Positions 13,316 through 26,835 of a stretch of 64,000 nt of DNA are shown one piece after another. The notes beneath the pieces were generated by a model. It saw nothing but the letters and a program-made list of their open reading frames with translations, did no database searches and was not told the origin of the DNA. The position numbers and the translations under genes were made by a program. Positions within the stretch are counted from its first letter, which is position 1. Every line of letters starts with the position of its first letter. The DNA comes from Baylisascaris procyonis (taxonomy: Eukaryota; Nematoda; Chromadorea; Rhabditida; Ascarididae), in contig JAZARR010000153.1 of the NCBI GenBank assembly GCA_037389465.1, positions 7,520,501 to 7,584,500 of the forward strand, given 5' to 3'.

Positions 13316-13832
13316 CAATAAAAAGCGATTATAAATGAAAAGTTTTTGTATCAACTTTAGCGTTGAGCATTTTTTCTTTGATCAATAACAATTTTTCTCT
13401 TCAATTGAAACTTTTGAAAAATAAAACCCAATTTCTGCGCTAATCGTATTAGGAGTGCTCATTAAAAAAAAAAAAAAAAAAAAAAACAATTAAAATCACT
13501 TTTAAAAAATATTCGATTATTTTTTGAATATTTCATAAATAAATATATATTCATTTTTTAATAAACGATCATCACAGAACAATAACGTAATGCGGTAAAT
13601 AAAAATTATAAAGGCAAAACCAAAAAGAGCAAGTCCAATTTCCCGAAGAATTGAAAGTATATAAGAATATCGAACAGAGATAAACAATGCAAAATTAAAT
13701 CAAAGATATGCAAATGAATCCTCTTAGTTATGAGTTGTCGAATTGCATAAGACAAACGATACCGCATTAATCATCCATGCCAATATTAGCATATCTCTAC
13801 CTTTATATTTTCAGATTACAGATCACCTTTGG

Positions 13833-16685
13833 TCACATTTTTTTGAACCATTTTGGTGCCGTAGCAGATGGTGATGGGAATCGACGTCTTGGTGGATTTG
13901 AATGATCAGATGCCTCATTCGACTGTCTTTTTGCAGCGATTTGTGATGTACGACTCTCGTCATTCACTCGTGGATCATAACGACGATATATTTCATTAGT
14001 CGACAACCTAAATTTGACAAATATTTTCAAAGAAGAAATACTTCTTTCGTACTGTCCCAAAGAGATAAGATTCAATATAATCAACAAAAAATGAATTTTA
14101 ACATAGACTGCTATTCAAATCAAATAAAAGATAAAACAAACCCCCGTAAACATTTACAAGAAAAACTTTCACTGAAATTAACCCGATGTGTCACAGCATG
14201 AAAGCTTAATCAACCCCATATCCACTTCCCCGAGGGAATAAATTTAACGAAGATTGCGAGTATAAACATAATAAACATACCATTCCTTGCTCACGTTATT
14301 TGCTTCTTCATGAGTTGCTTCGGTCAATACCGCACTCGAAAACAACGACGCTGAAAACAACTTTTCACTTTTATTTCGGTCAGTATGCCCAACTATACTT
14401 AAGTCTCCAATCCTCTCATGCATATGGTTCGTTATTTTATAAAATTCATTGAAATAGCTTTAATATTCAACAAGTTTAATCTATCACAAACATGGACACA
14501 CACATATATTCATATAGAGATAAACATATATATAACAACACGGCTAAAGATTAAAGCGAACTTTGACAAAGGCTTAACCGTTAAACGTGAAATCGAATAG
14601 CAGCACGGCCAACAAAAAAAAAAAAAAAACAATTTAATTTAGATTTTAAAAAAAAATTAGGACAAGGAAAACGAGAAACATACAAACATATATTTATAGA
14701 AAATACCATCATGGACATTATATAACGGAATTAAACTCACCGTAATTGTCGATTTTTTCACGGAATCTCACAAAAATGGTACTTGAAGGTGCAATATCCA
14801 CATCGATTAGTGTTTTATTTTCATCATTTGGAATCTTTTGATTCAATGCGAAACACAAATCGAAAAATTTCACACCATTGTGAAGATTCTCTGCGATGAA
14901 TTCATAAATATTTGAAACTGAAATTAATTTTAATTTTTATTTTTTTAGAATTTACAATGAAGAAGCAATTATCTGTCTTATTAAATCAACTAATAAAACA
15001 ATTTGTGAAGATTTTTTGCATTAATCGTTGAAAATGCGAAAAAAAAATAAATTAAATAAAATCGTCAATAGCATTGAACACATTATTGAAACAAATTCCA
15101 ATCAGTAAAATTCTAGCCAGATCAATAAAATCCAATGATTGCATAAGACCACACATAAGGAATTTATTTAATTTAGTCTAAAGGCCCATAACCTAAGATA
15201 TATCCTTCACATGGAATAAATATTGGTCCTCATTCAATAAAAATTCTCTGCATCACTCAACCAGCAACAACTAAAAAATACAGTCCTATACAAAAGGATA
15301 CCCTGCATTGTTGTAGATGGAGAGTGATGAAAATACAGTTTCACATCGCAATATAGCCCCTGAGTGTAAAAAAAAATGTCGCCTAGCATTTGCCGTTTAA
15401 TCTACAATCCTCTACAACAAGTCTCATAGCTATATTCTCCAATAAAAGCTTATTTAGTCGGAAATTTTTGCAAACTTCCCAAAAAATTTCAAAAGAAACG
15501 TCGTCGACTTCCTACCGTCAACCTTTGACTCCATTTCTCAATGTAGTGTTACTGCTATGAAGCACAGCAAAAAAAAAAACGAGTACAAACCAGGTTCTCT
15601 AGAGAGAAAGAGTGCTTGAATAGTTGTCTTGTCAGGTAATTGAAAGCGAATCACCGTATGCTTATAAGCGGCTTCTTTGAGTTCTCTATTTCGTTGTGCA
15701 ATAAACTCACGTGGTAGTAAAGCACGTTGTTCATGTGCACGCCTATAAAATATTAAAAAAAAAAAAAACATCCCACTTCAACACGTGATATGCAAATTCA
15801 CCGTGTTAGGAGACACTAAATTTTACAATTTCTTAGTTCCATACCCTGAGGGTCAATATTATTTGGGTATATAAGATTGCGGCTAAAAATATTAATGTTT
15901 AGATATGCTCTCTAATCTATTAAAACTTTCGAGAATTTTCAACCAATTGTTTTCCTCTCGGAGTTTAGCTGACTTGGCCGGTTGATTATATTAGTTCCGA
16001 CTGCTGAACCAAAAAATTAAATCCTTCGACCCGATTCAATTATACCGAAGGGTCATTTCCTTTCATTGACCTTCCTCTAGTACCACACACGACGAAACAG
16101 AAACCGTTGATCAACTAAGCATAAGTGAGCAAATAAGCAGGAAGTGTGTCGAAAAGGTTGATAAAATGTCTTTTTTTGTATTATTGGTAACATGGTTAAT
16201 CCATCAAATAAAGATTAAAAATAACGTCATCGTGACTAATTATAGACCCACGGCTTGTACAAACTTTTATAGAGAGAAATAATACAATACCTTTATGCCA
16301 ATACCTGAATGACTTAAAATTTATACACCGAAATCGGATATTACTTCCCAGACTGGAAAAAATTTGAGATTAGAAGCTCATCAAAACGATCCTTGATCGG
16401 AATAAACTGCTAATGGAGATTATAAGAAGTAAATTAAGACATACACTTCTTCTCTGAGATCCTTTTGCAAACTTTGCGCATCGTGAACGCTTAATTCGAA
16501 GAATTTGTCATCGATATTTGATGAATGGATGGCAAATTCTGATGCTTGTGCATCCCACCTAACGATCATCACTTTGCGATCGCATTTCGTTGTACATACC
16601 CTCGAATCCATTGATGGCGATACTTCTGCTTCTGAACGTCCAGTTGCCGATCGTCCCGTTGATGTATCCACGATCTGCATTATTC

Positions 16686-16749
<64 letters not shown>

Positions 16750-19700
16750 CGTAAAGATAGAACGATGCAACGAGCATAAATCGATTCATTCAATAATCAG
16801 CATCAGCTCACCCTTAAATTGGCCGACGCACCTGCTTGCTGCTGCGTTGTAGTGGTGTTTGGTGCTGCTCGTGAATCTACAGCAATCCGACCGTTTTCAT
16901 TCAAAAGGTGCTCGGCACGTATATTCCCGACATTCGAATTAAGACTTGTATTTACCTAAACAGGAGCAGATTTACTAATAGGCAAACAACACTTCTGCAT
17001 AACATCTAACCATCTCTCTAATCGGCAAAGGTTTTCTACAGGGCGTTTAACGGGAGGATGGGGATCGAAGTGCCTCAGCTTGCATAGCGCATTTCAAAAA
17101 TTTTCCAATTTTACGTTGAATTCTCCTCAAAATTTTGAATATTTCAACGAAACATTACAATTAACCGGTAAGCACTTCTCGGTAAAAATAAAAAAATAAA
17201 GTCACCAAAACATATTCCATCGAAGATTTTCACTAACAAAGCAAAGGCTTCAAGAGTTGCTCTCAATGGTTTTATCACACTCAAATTCGTTAAACAGAAT
17301 TCTTCGAGTAATAAAACATTTAATATTTAATTCACCTTAAAAAATCTTCAGGCAATTCAAGAACTCATTTCAAGCAATGTGCTTCAAAAAAAAAAAAAAA
17401 AATCGAGAAAAAACAACATACATCAGACAAAAGTGATTGCAAACGTTCAAGCCTTGTCGTTGAATGTTCATCAACTGCAGTTGCTGTATGAGTGGAATCA
17501 CTAGTTGATGATCTCGTTCCCAATTTAGTGTTTTGTTCATTTCTTCTCGTATTTGATGAAGTTGGGCTACTCCGTTCATGATGTGAGCTATAATCATAAT
17601 AAAGTTAAAAGAATGCATAACTCCAAATAAAATGCATACAAAATGTTCAAATAAGCATATACAAATCATCTATAGTACCCAATAGTAGGGCAATGGAAAA
17701 CTACCCGAACAGGAATGGCAGATAGCCATTACCCTAGGCTTGAATATTAAGATTCACTTCATTTAAACAAAAGAAAATCTACATGTGCAGAAAACATTAC
17801 TACTAGAAGACAAAAAGAAAAGAGAATATTTGAAAACAATACAAAGGTTAGACCTACCTTGTGGATGAATACTCATGTTGAATACGTTGTTGTATTGCTA
17901 CCTCTTCATTTTTCTGGTATTGTTTTACGAATTCCTTCAATAATCATTTATTTAATATGCAAATATCATCGCTAATTAAAATTAAATCTTTTCATTAAAT
18001 ATTCATTACATGGAAAAGGTGTTTATATCCATAACAAATGCAAAGTGAGCTAATCATATTCAAACCTAATATTGAAAGCGGATTTAACATAAAATCATTC
18101 ATCTTATATAACAATTCAAACTTCATTGTATGCTTATTTTTTATTTATTAGTTCAGTTTTAAATTTTAGATAAAACAATTCTTCCACTCAAATGATTTTT
18201 TAAAGGAATAAAAAAATTAAAGAATTACTGCGTTACTCTAGAAAGCTTTTTTAAAAAAAAACTCAACTCTGAGCAAAAAAATATTCTAATTTATGATCGT
18301 AAGACCTTAATCCAAACAATCCATATTTGCCCATAATTTTATTTTTATTTTTTTTTTTGAATAAGGAAAGCATAAATCTGCCTGTAAGTTAAAAACATTG
18401 ACTAAAATAGGCCACCAAACGAAACTCTCTCACAACGATGAGCGAAACCTTACGTATTGATAATAAAATAAATCTTATGTGCTTGCATTGTTCTATATTT
18501 AAGCCCATCTAGAGATCTCCACCTTTTCATCCCTTATTCAGAGATCACTATTGAAATGTCAGTCATAGTAACTGTAACCTTCATTTAATGATTTCTGTCT
18601 GAATAATATGGCTCGATAGAACATCATGTCTATAACGTGTTGCAGTGAGAGTTCAACAATGATGCAATATATCAATGACTATTCGATAATATATGCACGA
18701 ATATTTCTAAGGTTTATGTATTTGCCGACTGATCGATTATTCAAGTTTCAATTTTAAAAGAAAGGGTCTTTGTGCGATTATTTCTACTAGTCAAAATAAA
18801 ACACTTCTTTAAAAAAAAAACTTTTAAAAAATTATAAAAGTTATTCGTACCTCTTCTCGTTGTCTTTCCACCTCTAAACGTTGTTGATTTTCTGCTTTTC
18901 TAGCATCAAATCCAAAACTTAATTTCTCTTTTCGAGCTTTTTCTTCGGCCACTTTTTGCTCAATCCTCTTTAGTTCTTCTGAGGAAATTTTCTGTGCCGA
19001 ATATCTGAAAAGTTTTTCACTCCATACAACTAAGTTTGAGATGGAGTCGAATTTAACGAATAAGAGTGACAACAATGTCACTCTAGTATGTCAAGGTGTC
19101 ATTGTGTGAGGTCATTTGTCCATCAATCTTACTCCGATACTTCTATTACTATTGACAAAAAAAATAGAATTAATTTCAGGACAGCGATAGCAGTGGAACT
19201 TAAAACTATGAGCATAATCCTTCGAAATCAATTTATTCATTTATTTCAATGAATAGAGCATTCATTACGAATAAATGTCTCTTCATATCACTTCCTAATG
19301 CCTTTCTGGTTCACTTAGCTCCTGTGGTCTTTAGGTTGGCCTCTCCTTCTTGCAGCTCGGTCGCATGAAGGTTAGGACATAGATTCATCTCCTGCTCGTC
19401 GGATGTCGATAAGCCGATTCATCGTCGTTCCTCCTATGACTGTCGGGACTTCTTCCACTGCCCTTGTCCCGATGAGGGTACTGGGTGGGATGGCTCGGCT
19501 GAGCGGAGTCAACAATTTCGGTCGCAGCTTCACAATCGACCGCGCAATAGACAAGGCAAAGTGACGAACGGAAAGAAAAAAATCAAATCACTAATAAAAG
19601 ACGATTAAAGGCGACGATTTATCTCCCCATCTACAGATTAACCATGCAACTCCGTTTAGCCATTGCATATAAGAAAAGGTCCTAATTTCCTAAAATTTTT

Positions 19701-22330
19701 ATCGTTCATGGATTCATTCGATTTAAGCAGTGTTGTGGAATTCAAGGTACAACTCTTTCCTTGCACAGCACCTTTTTTTTCTAGAGAATCTATTGACTGC
19801 ATTTTCACACTCTCTGTTGGATCTCATTTGTCACTCCAGTAGTGGTCGAAGTTTAGGTTCATCACCGAACCTTAACAACCTTCCTTCCGTATTCCAGAAC
19901 TAAGAAAGGATGCCGAATGAGGCTTGTATGCAGGATTTATTCGTGAGATCACTAGCCAACCTTTAATGCGGTCTGATTTTTCAAAAAGAACGCAATTAGA
20001 CTTGAAGATTTTAGAAACCCTTAAAATAAGCAACAGCCCATCGAATGATTTCAAACATTTTTCAACACTCAAAAAAAAAAAAAAAATCTTAACGCAACAA
20101 TTATAACCACAACTAATTTGCCAAACTTTTCGTGATAATCGTCGAGATTTCTCGCATAACTTCCTTCAGTTCTTCTATATTTTATGCGTAAATAATGCAA
20201 CTTTCAATCATAAATTATTTCGCACATTTGCAACAAAAAACTAACCGAATAAGTGATCGACCACTAGAAATACCCATTGATTTGAGTGTTGTTATTGATA
20301 ATTCTGCCTCGCCACGATACTAAAAATATTTCAATCTAATTTCAATGTCACATCAACGGATATTGCGATATGAAATATGGAACATTAAAATGTCAATAAG
20401 TTATTTCTATATGTGACGATAGAAATTTAGAATTTTTGCCTGTGAAATGCAACATGATTCAGATGCATTTCCTATATGTGCTGCGAGATCTCATTCATTA
20501 GAGGCCTTATGAAAGGAAATTAGAAGCGTGACCCAAATTGTTTTCATGAAACATTCGAATATGAAATAGGATAAATTACGGGGCGAATTATCTGCTCATT
20601 TCCCTTCATTCACCCCGTCTTCATTCTTTGTTGCTTGGATTTCGTTGATTGAGCCACCCAAAAAGCGAAGAATTTCGATGCGAAAAAGATGAACCTCTTT
20701 ATTCATGAAGGCGCAAACTGGAATAGTCCCCTTCTCTGTTTGACTTAAATCACGTCCAAATTCAATTGAAAATACCGCCAAAACGTCTAGCAGAGTTAAC
20801 TCGTTGCTCAACGTGTGCAGCTTCCTTGATCCATCGGGAAGCTGAAAATTTAATCAAATTCCAGAAAAAACAAAGCTTCAATTTACATGGAATGCATGAA
20901 TTTCTAGAAATGGCGCTTAGTGCAGAGATGAATGGGGTTATATTCGAGGAAATACGGCACATAAAATCTGACAGAGTATAGACAATGTCCACTGAGTATC
21001 CCAGATGACAAGTTGCATAAAATTAGGGTGAATTAAAACGATATATATAAGGACGTGTAAATTAAACAATTCGGCATTAGTACTATCTTATTACTGGAAT
21101 TAACTTAATACAGTTTTCATACTATTTCATAAGCTCAATGATTCGGCTATGATCACTGATCAGATACATCCAAAAGGCGATTTAAAAGAAAATTCTGCCC
21201 AATTATTTTTTATTTATAGCCTTAATAGACGAAACGATTACTTCTGCAAGGCAAATTTATCTACATTACTCGTTTATCTACAACTCTCTTTCTCTCTCTC
21301 TCTCTGTCTCTCTGCCTCTCCCTCTCTCTCTAAGGGATCGCATAGTCGGTTCAAACTAGGGGCGGCATCCTATAACATTTCCACTAAAACTTATTGACAT
21401 GAAAGGCGGAAAAGATCTCAACACTTAAATTCTAGAAACGATATTTTATAGACTTTTAAAATTCTGGTGGAAACGATTTAATCTTAGCACAAAACAGTCG
21501 GATATTTGAACTCCATCTTAATAGCATTAAACTAAGTTTCTCGTAAACTTTAGTATCGCTATGCTAGTAATAGTATCATTATAAATAAAAGTTGTAGAGC
21601 GTAGAACAACTTGTAGAGCAATATCGACATCATTGGATGTAGTGATACGCGAAATTGGAGTCATTTCGATAGTTGCGTTGTTTGGTAGACCAGTAAGACG
21701 AAATGGTAATGCGACATCAAGAACACGATTCTGATGTTTCAATTCATGTGCATCTACATCGTAACCTTGTTTGAGACAAGCTTCCTCCAAAACCTGAAAC
21801 CGCTTTATGAAGAGATTTGTAAACTTAAAATAATTTAAAAAAAAATAATATTATCACTGAAAAAAAAAAAATAATTCAAAAACATAACGAAATATTTCAT
21901 GAACGCCCGACGCAGCTATAATCAACGAAAAGAAAAGAGAATTCTTTTCTCTGATTGTATAGCGGAAGTACTGAACTTTATTAGACAATTGTTTCTGCGC
22001 AGGATATTCGCTAAATTGTCGACCAATTTGGATTCACCTGACTGAGCTCGCGCAAAGAGTTCGAGAACATAAATGATCCCTGTGAGGTGCTACTTCCCGA
22101 ACATATTACCGTATCACGAAATCTAAGTTCCACCTGAGGTGTTTGCATTTGATTCCACTTTGTTTATCCTTATCTTTAGGATTAAAAAAAATTATTGAAA
22201 ATTTCCGAAACTTGTCTATTTTTATTTATCGTTGAAAACTGAAATAATTGACCTTTCGAAGAAGGGTGGATGGTGTAACCTTAACGGTACAACGATGTGA
22301 ATTTGGACATATCACCGTCACGCCACTCAT
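13833..22330 (-). CDS. ASPSCR1: ASPSCR1/TUG-type tether protein (UBX domain)
   Basis: Thirteen minus-strand exons: 22330-22253, 21793-21611, 20841-20695, 20319-20246, 19004-18851, 17934-17858, 17587-17422, 16955-16812, 16674-16445, 15742-15591, 14917-14741, 14350-14281, 14007-13833. All phases join and give 608 aa. The N-terminal ubiquitin-like TUG domain (1 to about 75) has CTVKVTPSTLLRKVLEEAC and GLPNNATIEM. A second ubiquitin-like part (about 85-165) has LPDGSRKLHTLSNELTLLDV and PVCAFMNKE. A charged coiled coil follows (about 170-235), then a Ser/Thr-rich linker (239-341). The conserved DDKFFELSVHDAQ precedes a UBX-like domain (about 420-530), and the tail ends APKWFKKM, like the family's PKWLKLP. 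In mammals TUG tethers GLUT4 vesicles and remodels p97/VCP hexamers. In invertebrates the p97 link is the safer inference. The start was chosen because MSGVTV aligns with the domain start; 23 nt upstream is an acceptor-like TTTACAG. Confidence 0.92.
16688..16747. repeat. AT microsatellite inside a short intron
   Basis: Pure AT run filling nearly half of the 137-bp intron 8 of the TUG-like gene. It ends about 13 bp before the 3' splice site of exon 9 on the minus strand. Confidence 0.95.
19311..19395. repeat. Dispersed repeat family 2, copy 1
   Basis: Similar to 22573-22657 in the same orientation: both have TGTGGTCTTTAGGT, GACCTCT/GGCCTCT, a GGTCGG/CGGTCG block and TCTCCTGC. It sits in intron 4 of the TUG-like gene. 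The element type is not recognised. Confidence 0.7.
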
Positions 22331-22353
22331 TGTCGTTTTATTGTCGATATTCA

Positions 22354-22355
22354 CT
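22354..22355 (-). promoter_or_regulatory. Candidate splice or trans-splice acceptor of the TUG-like gene
   Basis: On the minus strand TTGTTTACAG ends here, 23 nt before the start codon. It would serve a spliced leader or an upstream 5' UTR exon. The sequence alone cannot separate the two. Confidence 0.4.
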
Positions 22356-22572
22356 GTAAACAAATAAAACACAATTATGCACATCATGATAAATGACGCG
22401 AAAACGTTCTGACGACGATTTGAATGCGAGTTACCTGAGGTCACACTTCAGAAATGATCTCAGATTGACGTTGAGGATTCGAAGTGAGAGAAGTTTATAT
22501 TCATGGAATATAAATGAATAACGACGTTTTAAAAATCCTTTGTAGTAGTGAAAGATTCACAGATAATAAAAA

Positions 22573-22657
22573 CTCACTTGACTCTTGTGGTCTTTAGGTC
22601 GACCTCTACTTCTTACAGGTCGGTCAGGTGAAGGTCAGGGTCTAGGCTTGTCTCCTG
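22573..22657. repeat. Dispersed repeat family 2, copy 2
   Basis: Partner of 19311-19395, same orientation, with scattered substitutions. It lies about 240 bp upstream of the TUG-like start codon. Confidence 0.7.
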
Positions 22658-23890
22658 CCTTTAAGATGCTAAGTTATAAAAAAAAAGATTCACATTAAAC
22701 TCGATCACTAAATCTCAGTTGGGCGAGGTAAATACGTTTAATGATATACAAAATGTATGGAAACAAGAAGACAACAAAAGAGTTGATCTCTTTGACCAAC
22801 GAAGTTCGGGAGACTTCGTGAAGTCAACCTGAGGTGGATACACCGCTAAGTATCACCTGAGGTCGCACTAAATTACAACATATCATCGGCGTCCGTCGAT
22901 GCACTAGCAAAAACGTTGACATTAGCTCGGCAAATCAATGAAGTATCACAATATCACAGAGCGGAAATACCTTCGGCTATCTCATTTTAGCATTCTTTCT
23001 TTTTGGAATGTTTGGTTATTTTGCAATGTTTGTAAATGTTTTCTTTGTATTTTGTTGCTGAATGGTTAGAGCTGATAAGTTGAAGTGGAAAAACACTTTT
23101 TAATTTAATTGCACATCAAAAAAGCACATATTGTGCGAAGTAGGAAAACACATTAGATAGGCAAGAGGATATTATAAACTATAACGTAATAAAGCGCCGC
23201 CTATTCGAAAATACTTGAAACTTCTCGAATTTTTAAAACTTCAAAGAAATTTGATGATTTTTTTTTAATTCGAACTGAATTTAGATAATTGCGGAAAGAA
23301 AAATTTCGCATCACGATAGAGATATAAAAATATTATAAATTATAATATATTTAGTGAAAATTGTCTAATCATTCAAATATTATCAACAATATTCGCTTAT
23401 CGATGTCAATATTTATGTGCATCGACGATTGTCTCTCAACGGCTCACTTCAATCGTTCACCCTATTGTTGAGTCTATCGTTTCGTTATAGATGCTGCTTG
23501 TTACCTTTATTCGTTACGATTCTTTCATATATACGGGGCAAATTATTATACTAGTTTGTAATAATATGTATTACCAATGTTTTTTTTAAAATTAAATTTT
23601 ATTTTATTTTATTTAATTTATTTATTTATTTATTTATTTTTTATTTTTTTTGAATATAGAATCTACTACATTGTAATATATTTAAATAATCTTAGTATAG
23701 AATATAAATAAAATATAGAATGTAAATATAGAATATAAATAAAATAGAGAATATAAATAAAAGGTGCATTTCCTAATAAGAAATCGAAGCTATAGCACAC
23801 TGTATAATGTAGAGAGCCTCATTATATAGTCTAAGTTTCGATGTTAGATTGTGAACGATTCAGATTAGCTCCTGCTATGTTTGTGACTAG

Positions 23891-26835
23891 AATAGAATAA
23901 AATTAAATTAAATTAAATTAAAATGAAAAGAACAGTTTATTTTACTTATTTCTTATTGATCGTTAAATATGAAATTAAAACTAATAGAATAAAATAAAAT
24001 AAAATTAAATTAAAATGAAAAGAACAGTTTATTTTACTTATTTCTTATTGATCGTTAAATATGAAATTAAAACTAATAGAATAAAATAAAATTAAATTAA
24101 ATTAAAATGAAAAGAACAGTTTATTTTACTTATTTCTTATTGATCGTTAAATATGAAATTAAAACTAATAGAATAAAATAAAATTAAATTAAATTAAAAT
24201 GAAAAGAACAGTTTATTTTACTTATTTCTTATTGATCGTTAAATATGAAATTAAAACTAATAGAATAAAATAAAATTAAATTAAATTAAAATGAAAAGAA
24301 CAGTTTATTTTACTTATTTCTTATTGATCGTTAAATATGAAATTAAAACTAATAGAATAAAATAAAATTAAATTAAATTAAAATGAAAAGAACAGTTTAT
24401 TTTACTTATTTCTTATTGATCGTTAAATATGAAATTAAAACTAATAGAATAAAATAAAATTAAATTAAATTAAAATGAAAAGAACAGTTTATTTTACTTA
24501 TTTCTTATTGATCGTTAAATATGAAATTAAAACTAATAGAATAAAATAAAATTAAATTAAATTAAAATGAAAAGAACAGTTTATTTTACTTATTTCTTAT
24601 TGATCGTTAAATATGAAATTAAAACTAATAGAATAAAATAAAATAAAATTAAATTAAAATGAAAAGAACAGTTTATTTTACTTATTTCTTATTGATCGTT
24701 AAATATGAAATTAAAACTAATAGAATAAAATAAAATTAAATTAAATTAAAATGAAAAGAACAGTTTATTTTACTTATTTCTTATTGATCGTTAAATATGA
24801 AATTAAAACTAATAGAATAAAATAAAATTAAATTAAATTAAAATGAAAAGAACAGTTTATTTTACTTATTTCTTATTGATCGTTAAATATGAAATTAAAA
24901 CTAATAGAATAAAATAAAATTAAATTAAATTAAAATGAAAAGAACAGTTTATTTTACTTATTTCTTATTGATCGTTAAATATGAAATTAAAACTAATAGA
25001 ATAAAATAAAATTAAATTAAATTAAAATGAAAAGAACAGTTTATTTTACTTATTTCTTATTGATCGTTAAATATGAAATTAAAACTAACAGAATAAAATA
25101 AAATTAAATTAAATTAAAATGAAAAGAACAGTTTATTTTACTTATTTCTTATTGATCGTTAAATATGAAATTAAAACTAATAGAATAAAATAAAATAAAA
25201 TTAAATTAAAATGAAAAGAACAGTTTATTTTACTTATTTCTTATTGATCGTTAAATATGAAATTAAAACTAATAGAATAAAATTAAATTAAATTAAATTA
25301 AAATGAAAAGAACAGTTTATTTTACTTATTTCTTATTGATCGTTAAATATGAAATTAAAACTAATAGAATAAAATAAAATAAAATTAAATTAAAATGAAA
25401 AGAACAGTTTACTTTACTTATTTCTTATTGATCGTTAAATATGAAATTAAAACTAATAGAATAAAATAAAATTAAATTAAATTAAAATGAAAAGAACAGT
25501 TTATTTTACTTATTTCTTATTGATCGTTAAATATGAAATTAAAACTAATAGAATAAAATAAAATAAAATTAAATTAAAATGAAAAGAACAGTTTATTTTA
25601 CTTATTTCTTATTGATCGTTAAATATGAAATTAAAACTAATAGAATAAAATAAAATTAAATTAAATTAAAATGAAAAGAACAGTTTATTTTACTTATTTC
25701 TTATTGATCGTTAAATATGAAATTAAAACTAATAGAATAAAATAAAATTAAATTAAATTAAAATGAAAAGAACAGTTTATTTTACTTATTTCTTATTGAT
25801 CGTTAAATATGAAATTAAAACTAATAGAATAAAATAAAATAAAATTAAATTAAAATGAAAAGAACAGTTTATTTTACTTATTTCTTATTGATCGTTAAAT
25901 ATGAAATTAAAACTAATAGAATAAAATAAAATAAAATTAAATTAAAATGAAAAGAACAGTTTATTTTACTTATTTCTTATTGATCGTTAAATATGAAATT
26001 AAAACTAATAGAATAAAATAAAATTAAATTAAATTAAAATGAAAAGAACAGTTTATTTTACTTATTTCTTATTGATCGTTAAATATGAAATTAAAACTAA
26101 TAGAATAAAATAAAATTAAATTAAATTAAAATGAAAAGAACAGTTTATTTTACTTATTTCTTATTGATCGTTAAATATGAAATTAAAACTAATAGAATAA
26201 AATAAAATTAAATTAAATTAAAATGAAAAGAACAGTTTATTTTACTTATTTCTTATTGATCGTTAAATATGAAATTAAAACTAATAGAATAAAATAAAAT
26301 TAAATTAAATTAAAATGAAAAGAACAGTTTATTTTACTTATTTCTTATTGATCGTTAAATATGAAATTAAAACTAATAGAATAAAATAAAATAAAATAAA
26401 ATTAAAATGAAAAGAACAGTTTATTTTACTTATTTCTTATTGATCGTTAAATATGAAATTAAAACTAATAGAATAAAATAAAATTAAATTAAATTAAAAT
26501 GAAAAGAACAGTTTATTTTACTTATTTCTTATTGATCGTTAAATATGAAATTAAAACTAATAGAATAAAATAAAATTAAATTAAATTAAAATGAAAAGAA
26601 CAGTTTATTTTACTTATTTCTTATTGATCGTTAAATATGAAATTAAAACTAATAGAATAAAATAAAATAAAATTAAATTAAAATGAAAAGAACAGTTTAT
26701 TTTACTTATTTCTTATTGATCGTTAAATATGAAATTAAAACTAATAGAATAAAATAAAATAAAATTAAATTAAAATGAAAAGAACAGTTTATTTTACTTA
26801 TTTCTTATTGATCGTTAAATATGAAATTAAAACTA
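23891..26835. repeat. 92-bp satellite array, 32 units
   Basis: The marker AACAGTTTAT recurs every 92 bp from 23931 to 26783, exactly 31 steps by position arithmetic. Units are nearly identical. I saw only two substitutions outside the variable part: C for T at 25089 and at 25412. The variable part is five consecutive pentamers, TAAAA changing to TTAAA, whose switch point slides between units while the length stays fixed. There is no open frame through the array because 92 is not a multiple of 3. It ends abruptly within a unit at 26835. It fits a minisatellite/satellite homogenised by unequal exchange or gene conversion. Confidence 0.98.

Larger units (their letters stand above)
10088..13832. 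other. Intergenic region between GPATCH11-like and TUG-like genes
   Basis: No conserved exon recognised. It holds one copy of a dispersed repeat (10401-10657), a diverged direct repeat pair (11464-11520 and 11594-11650), a moderately GC-richer block (about 12270-12700), a TAA microsatellite and a poly(A) run near 13466. Open frames here are short and unlike known proteins. Confidence 0.6.

Noticed and set aside
16505..16852. 115-aa plus-strand frame, and the other YIYIYI frames at 46.8 and 54.8 kb
   Set aside because: These are translations of AT microsatellites. At 16.5 kb the real coding strand is minus (TUG exons 8 and 9).
23891..26835. CRISPR-like array (regular repeats)
   Set aside because: The whole 92-bp unit repeats, with no unique spacers, in an intron-bearing animal genome. 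It is a satellite.
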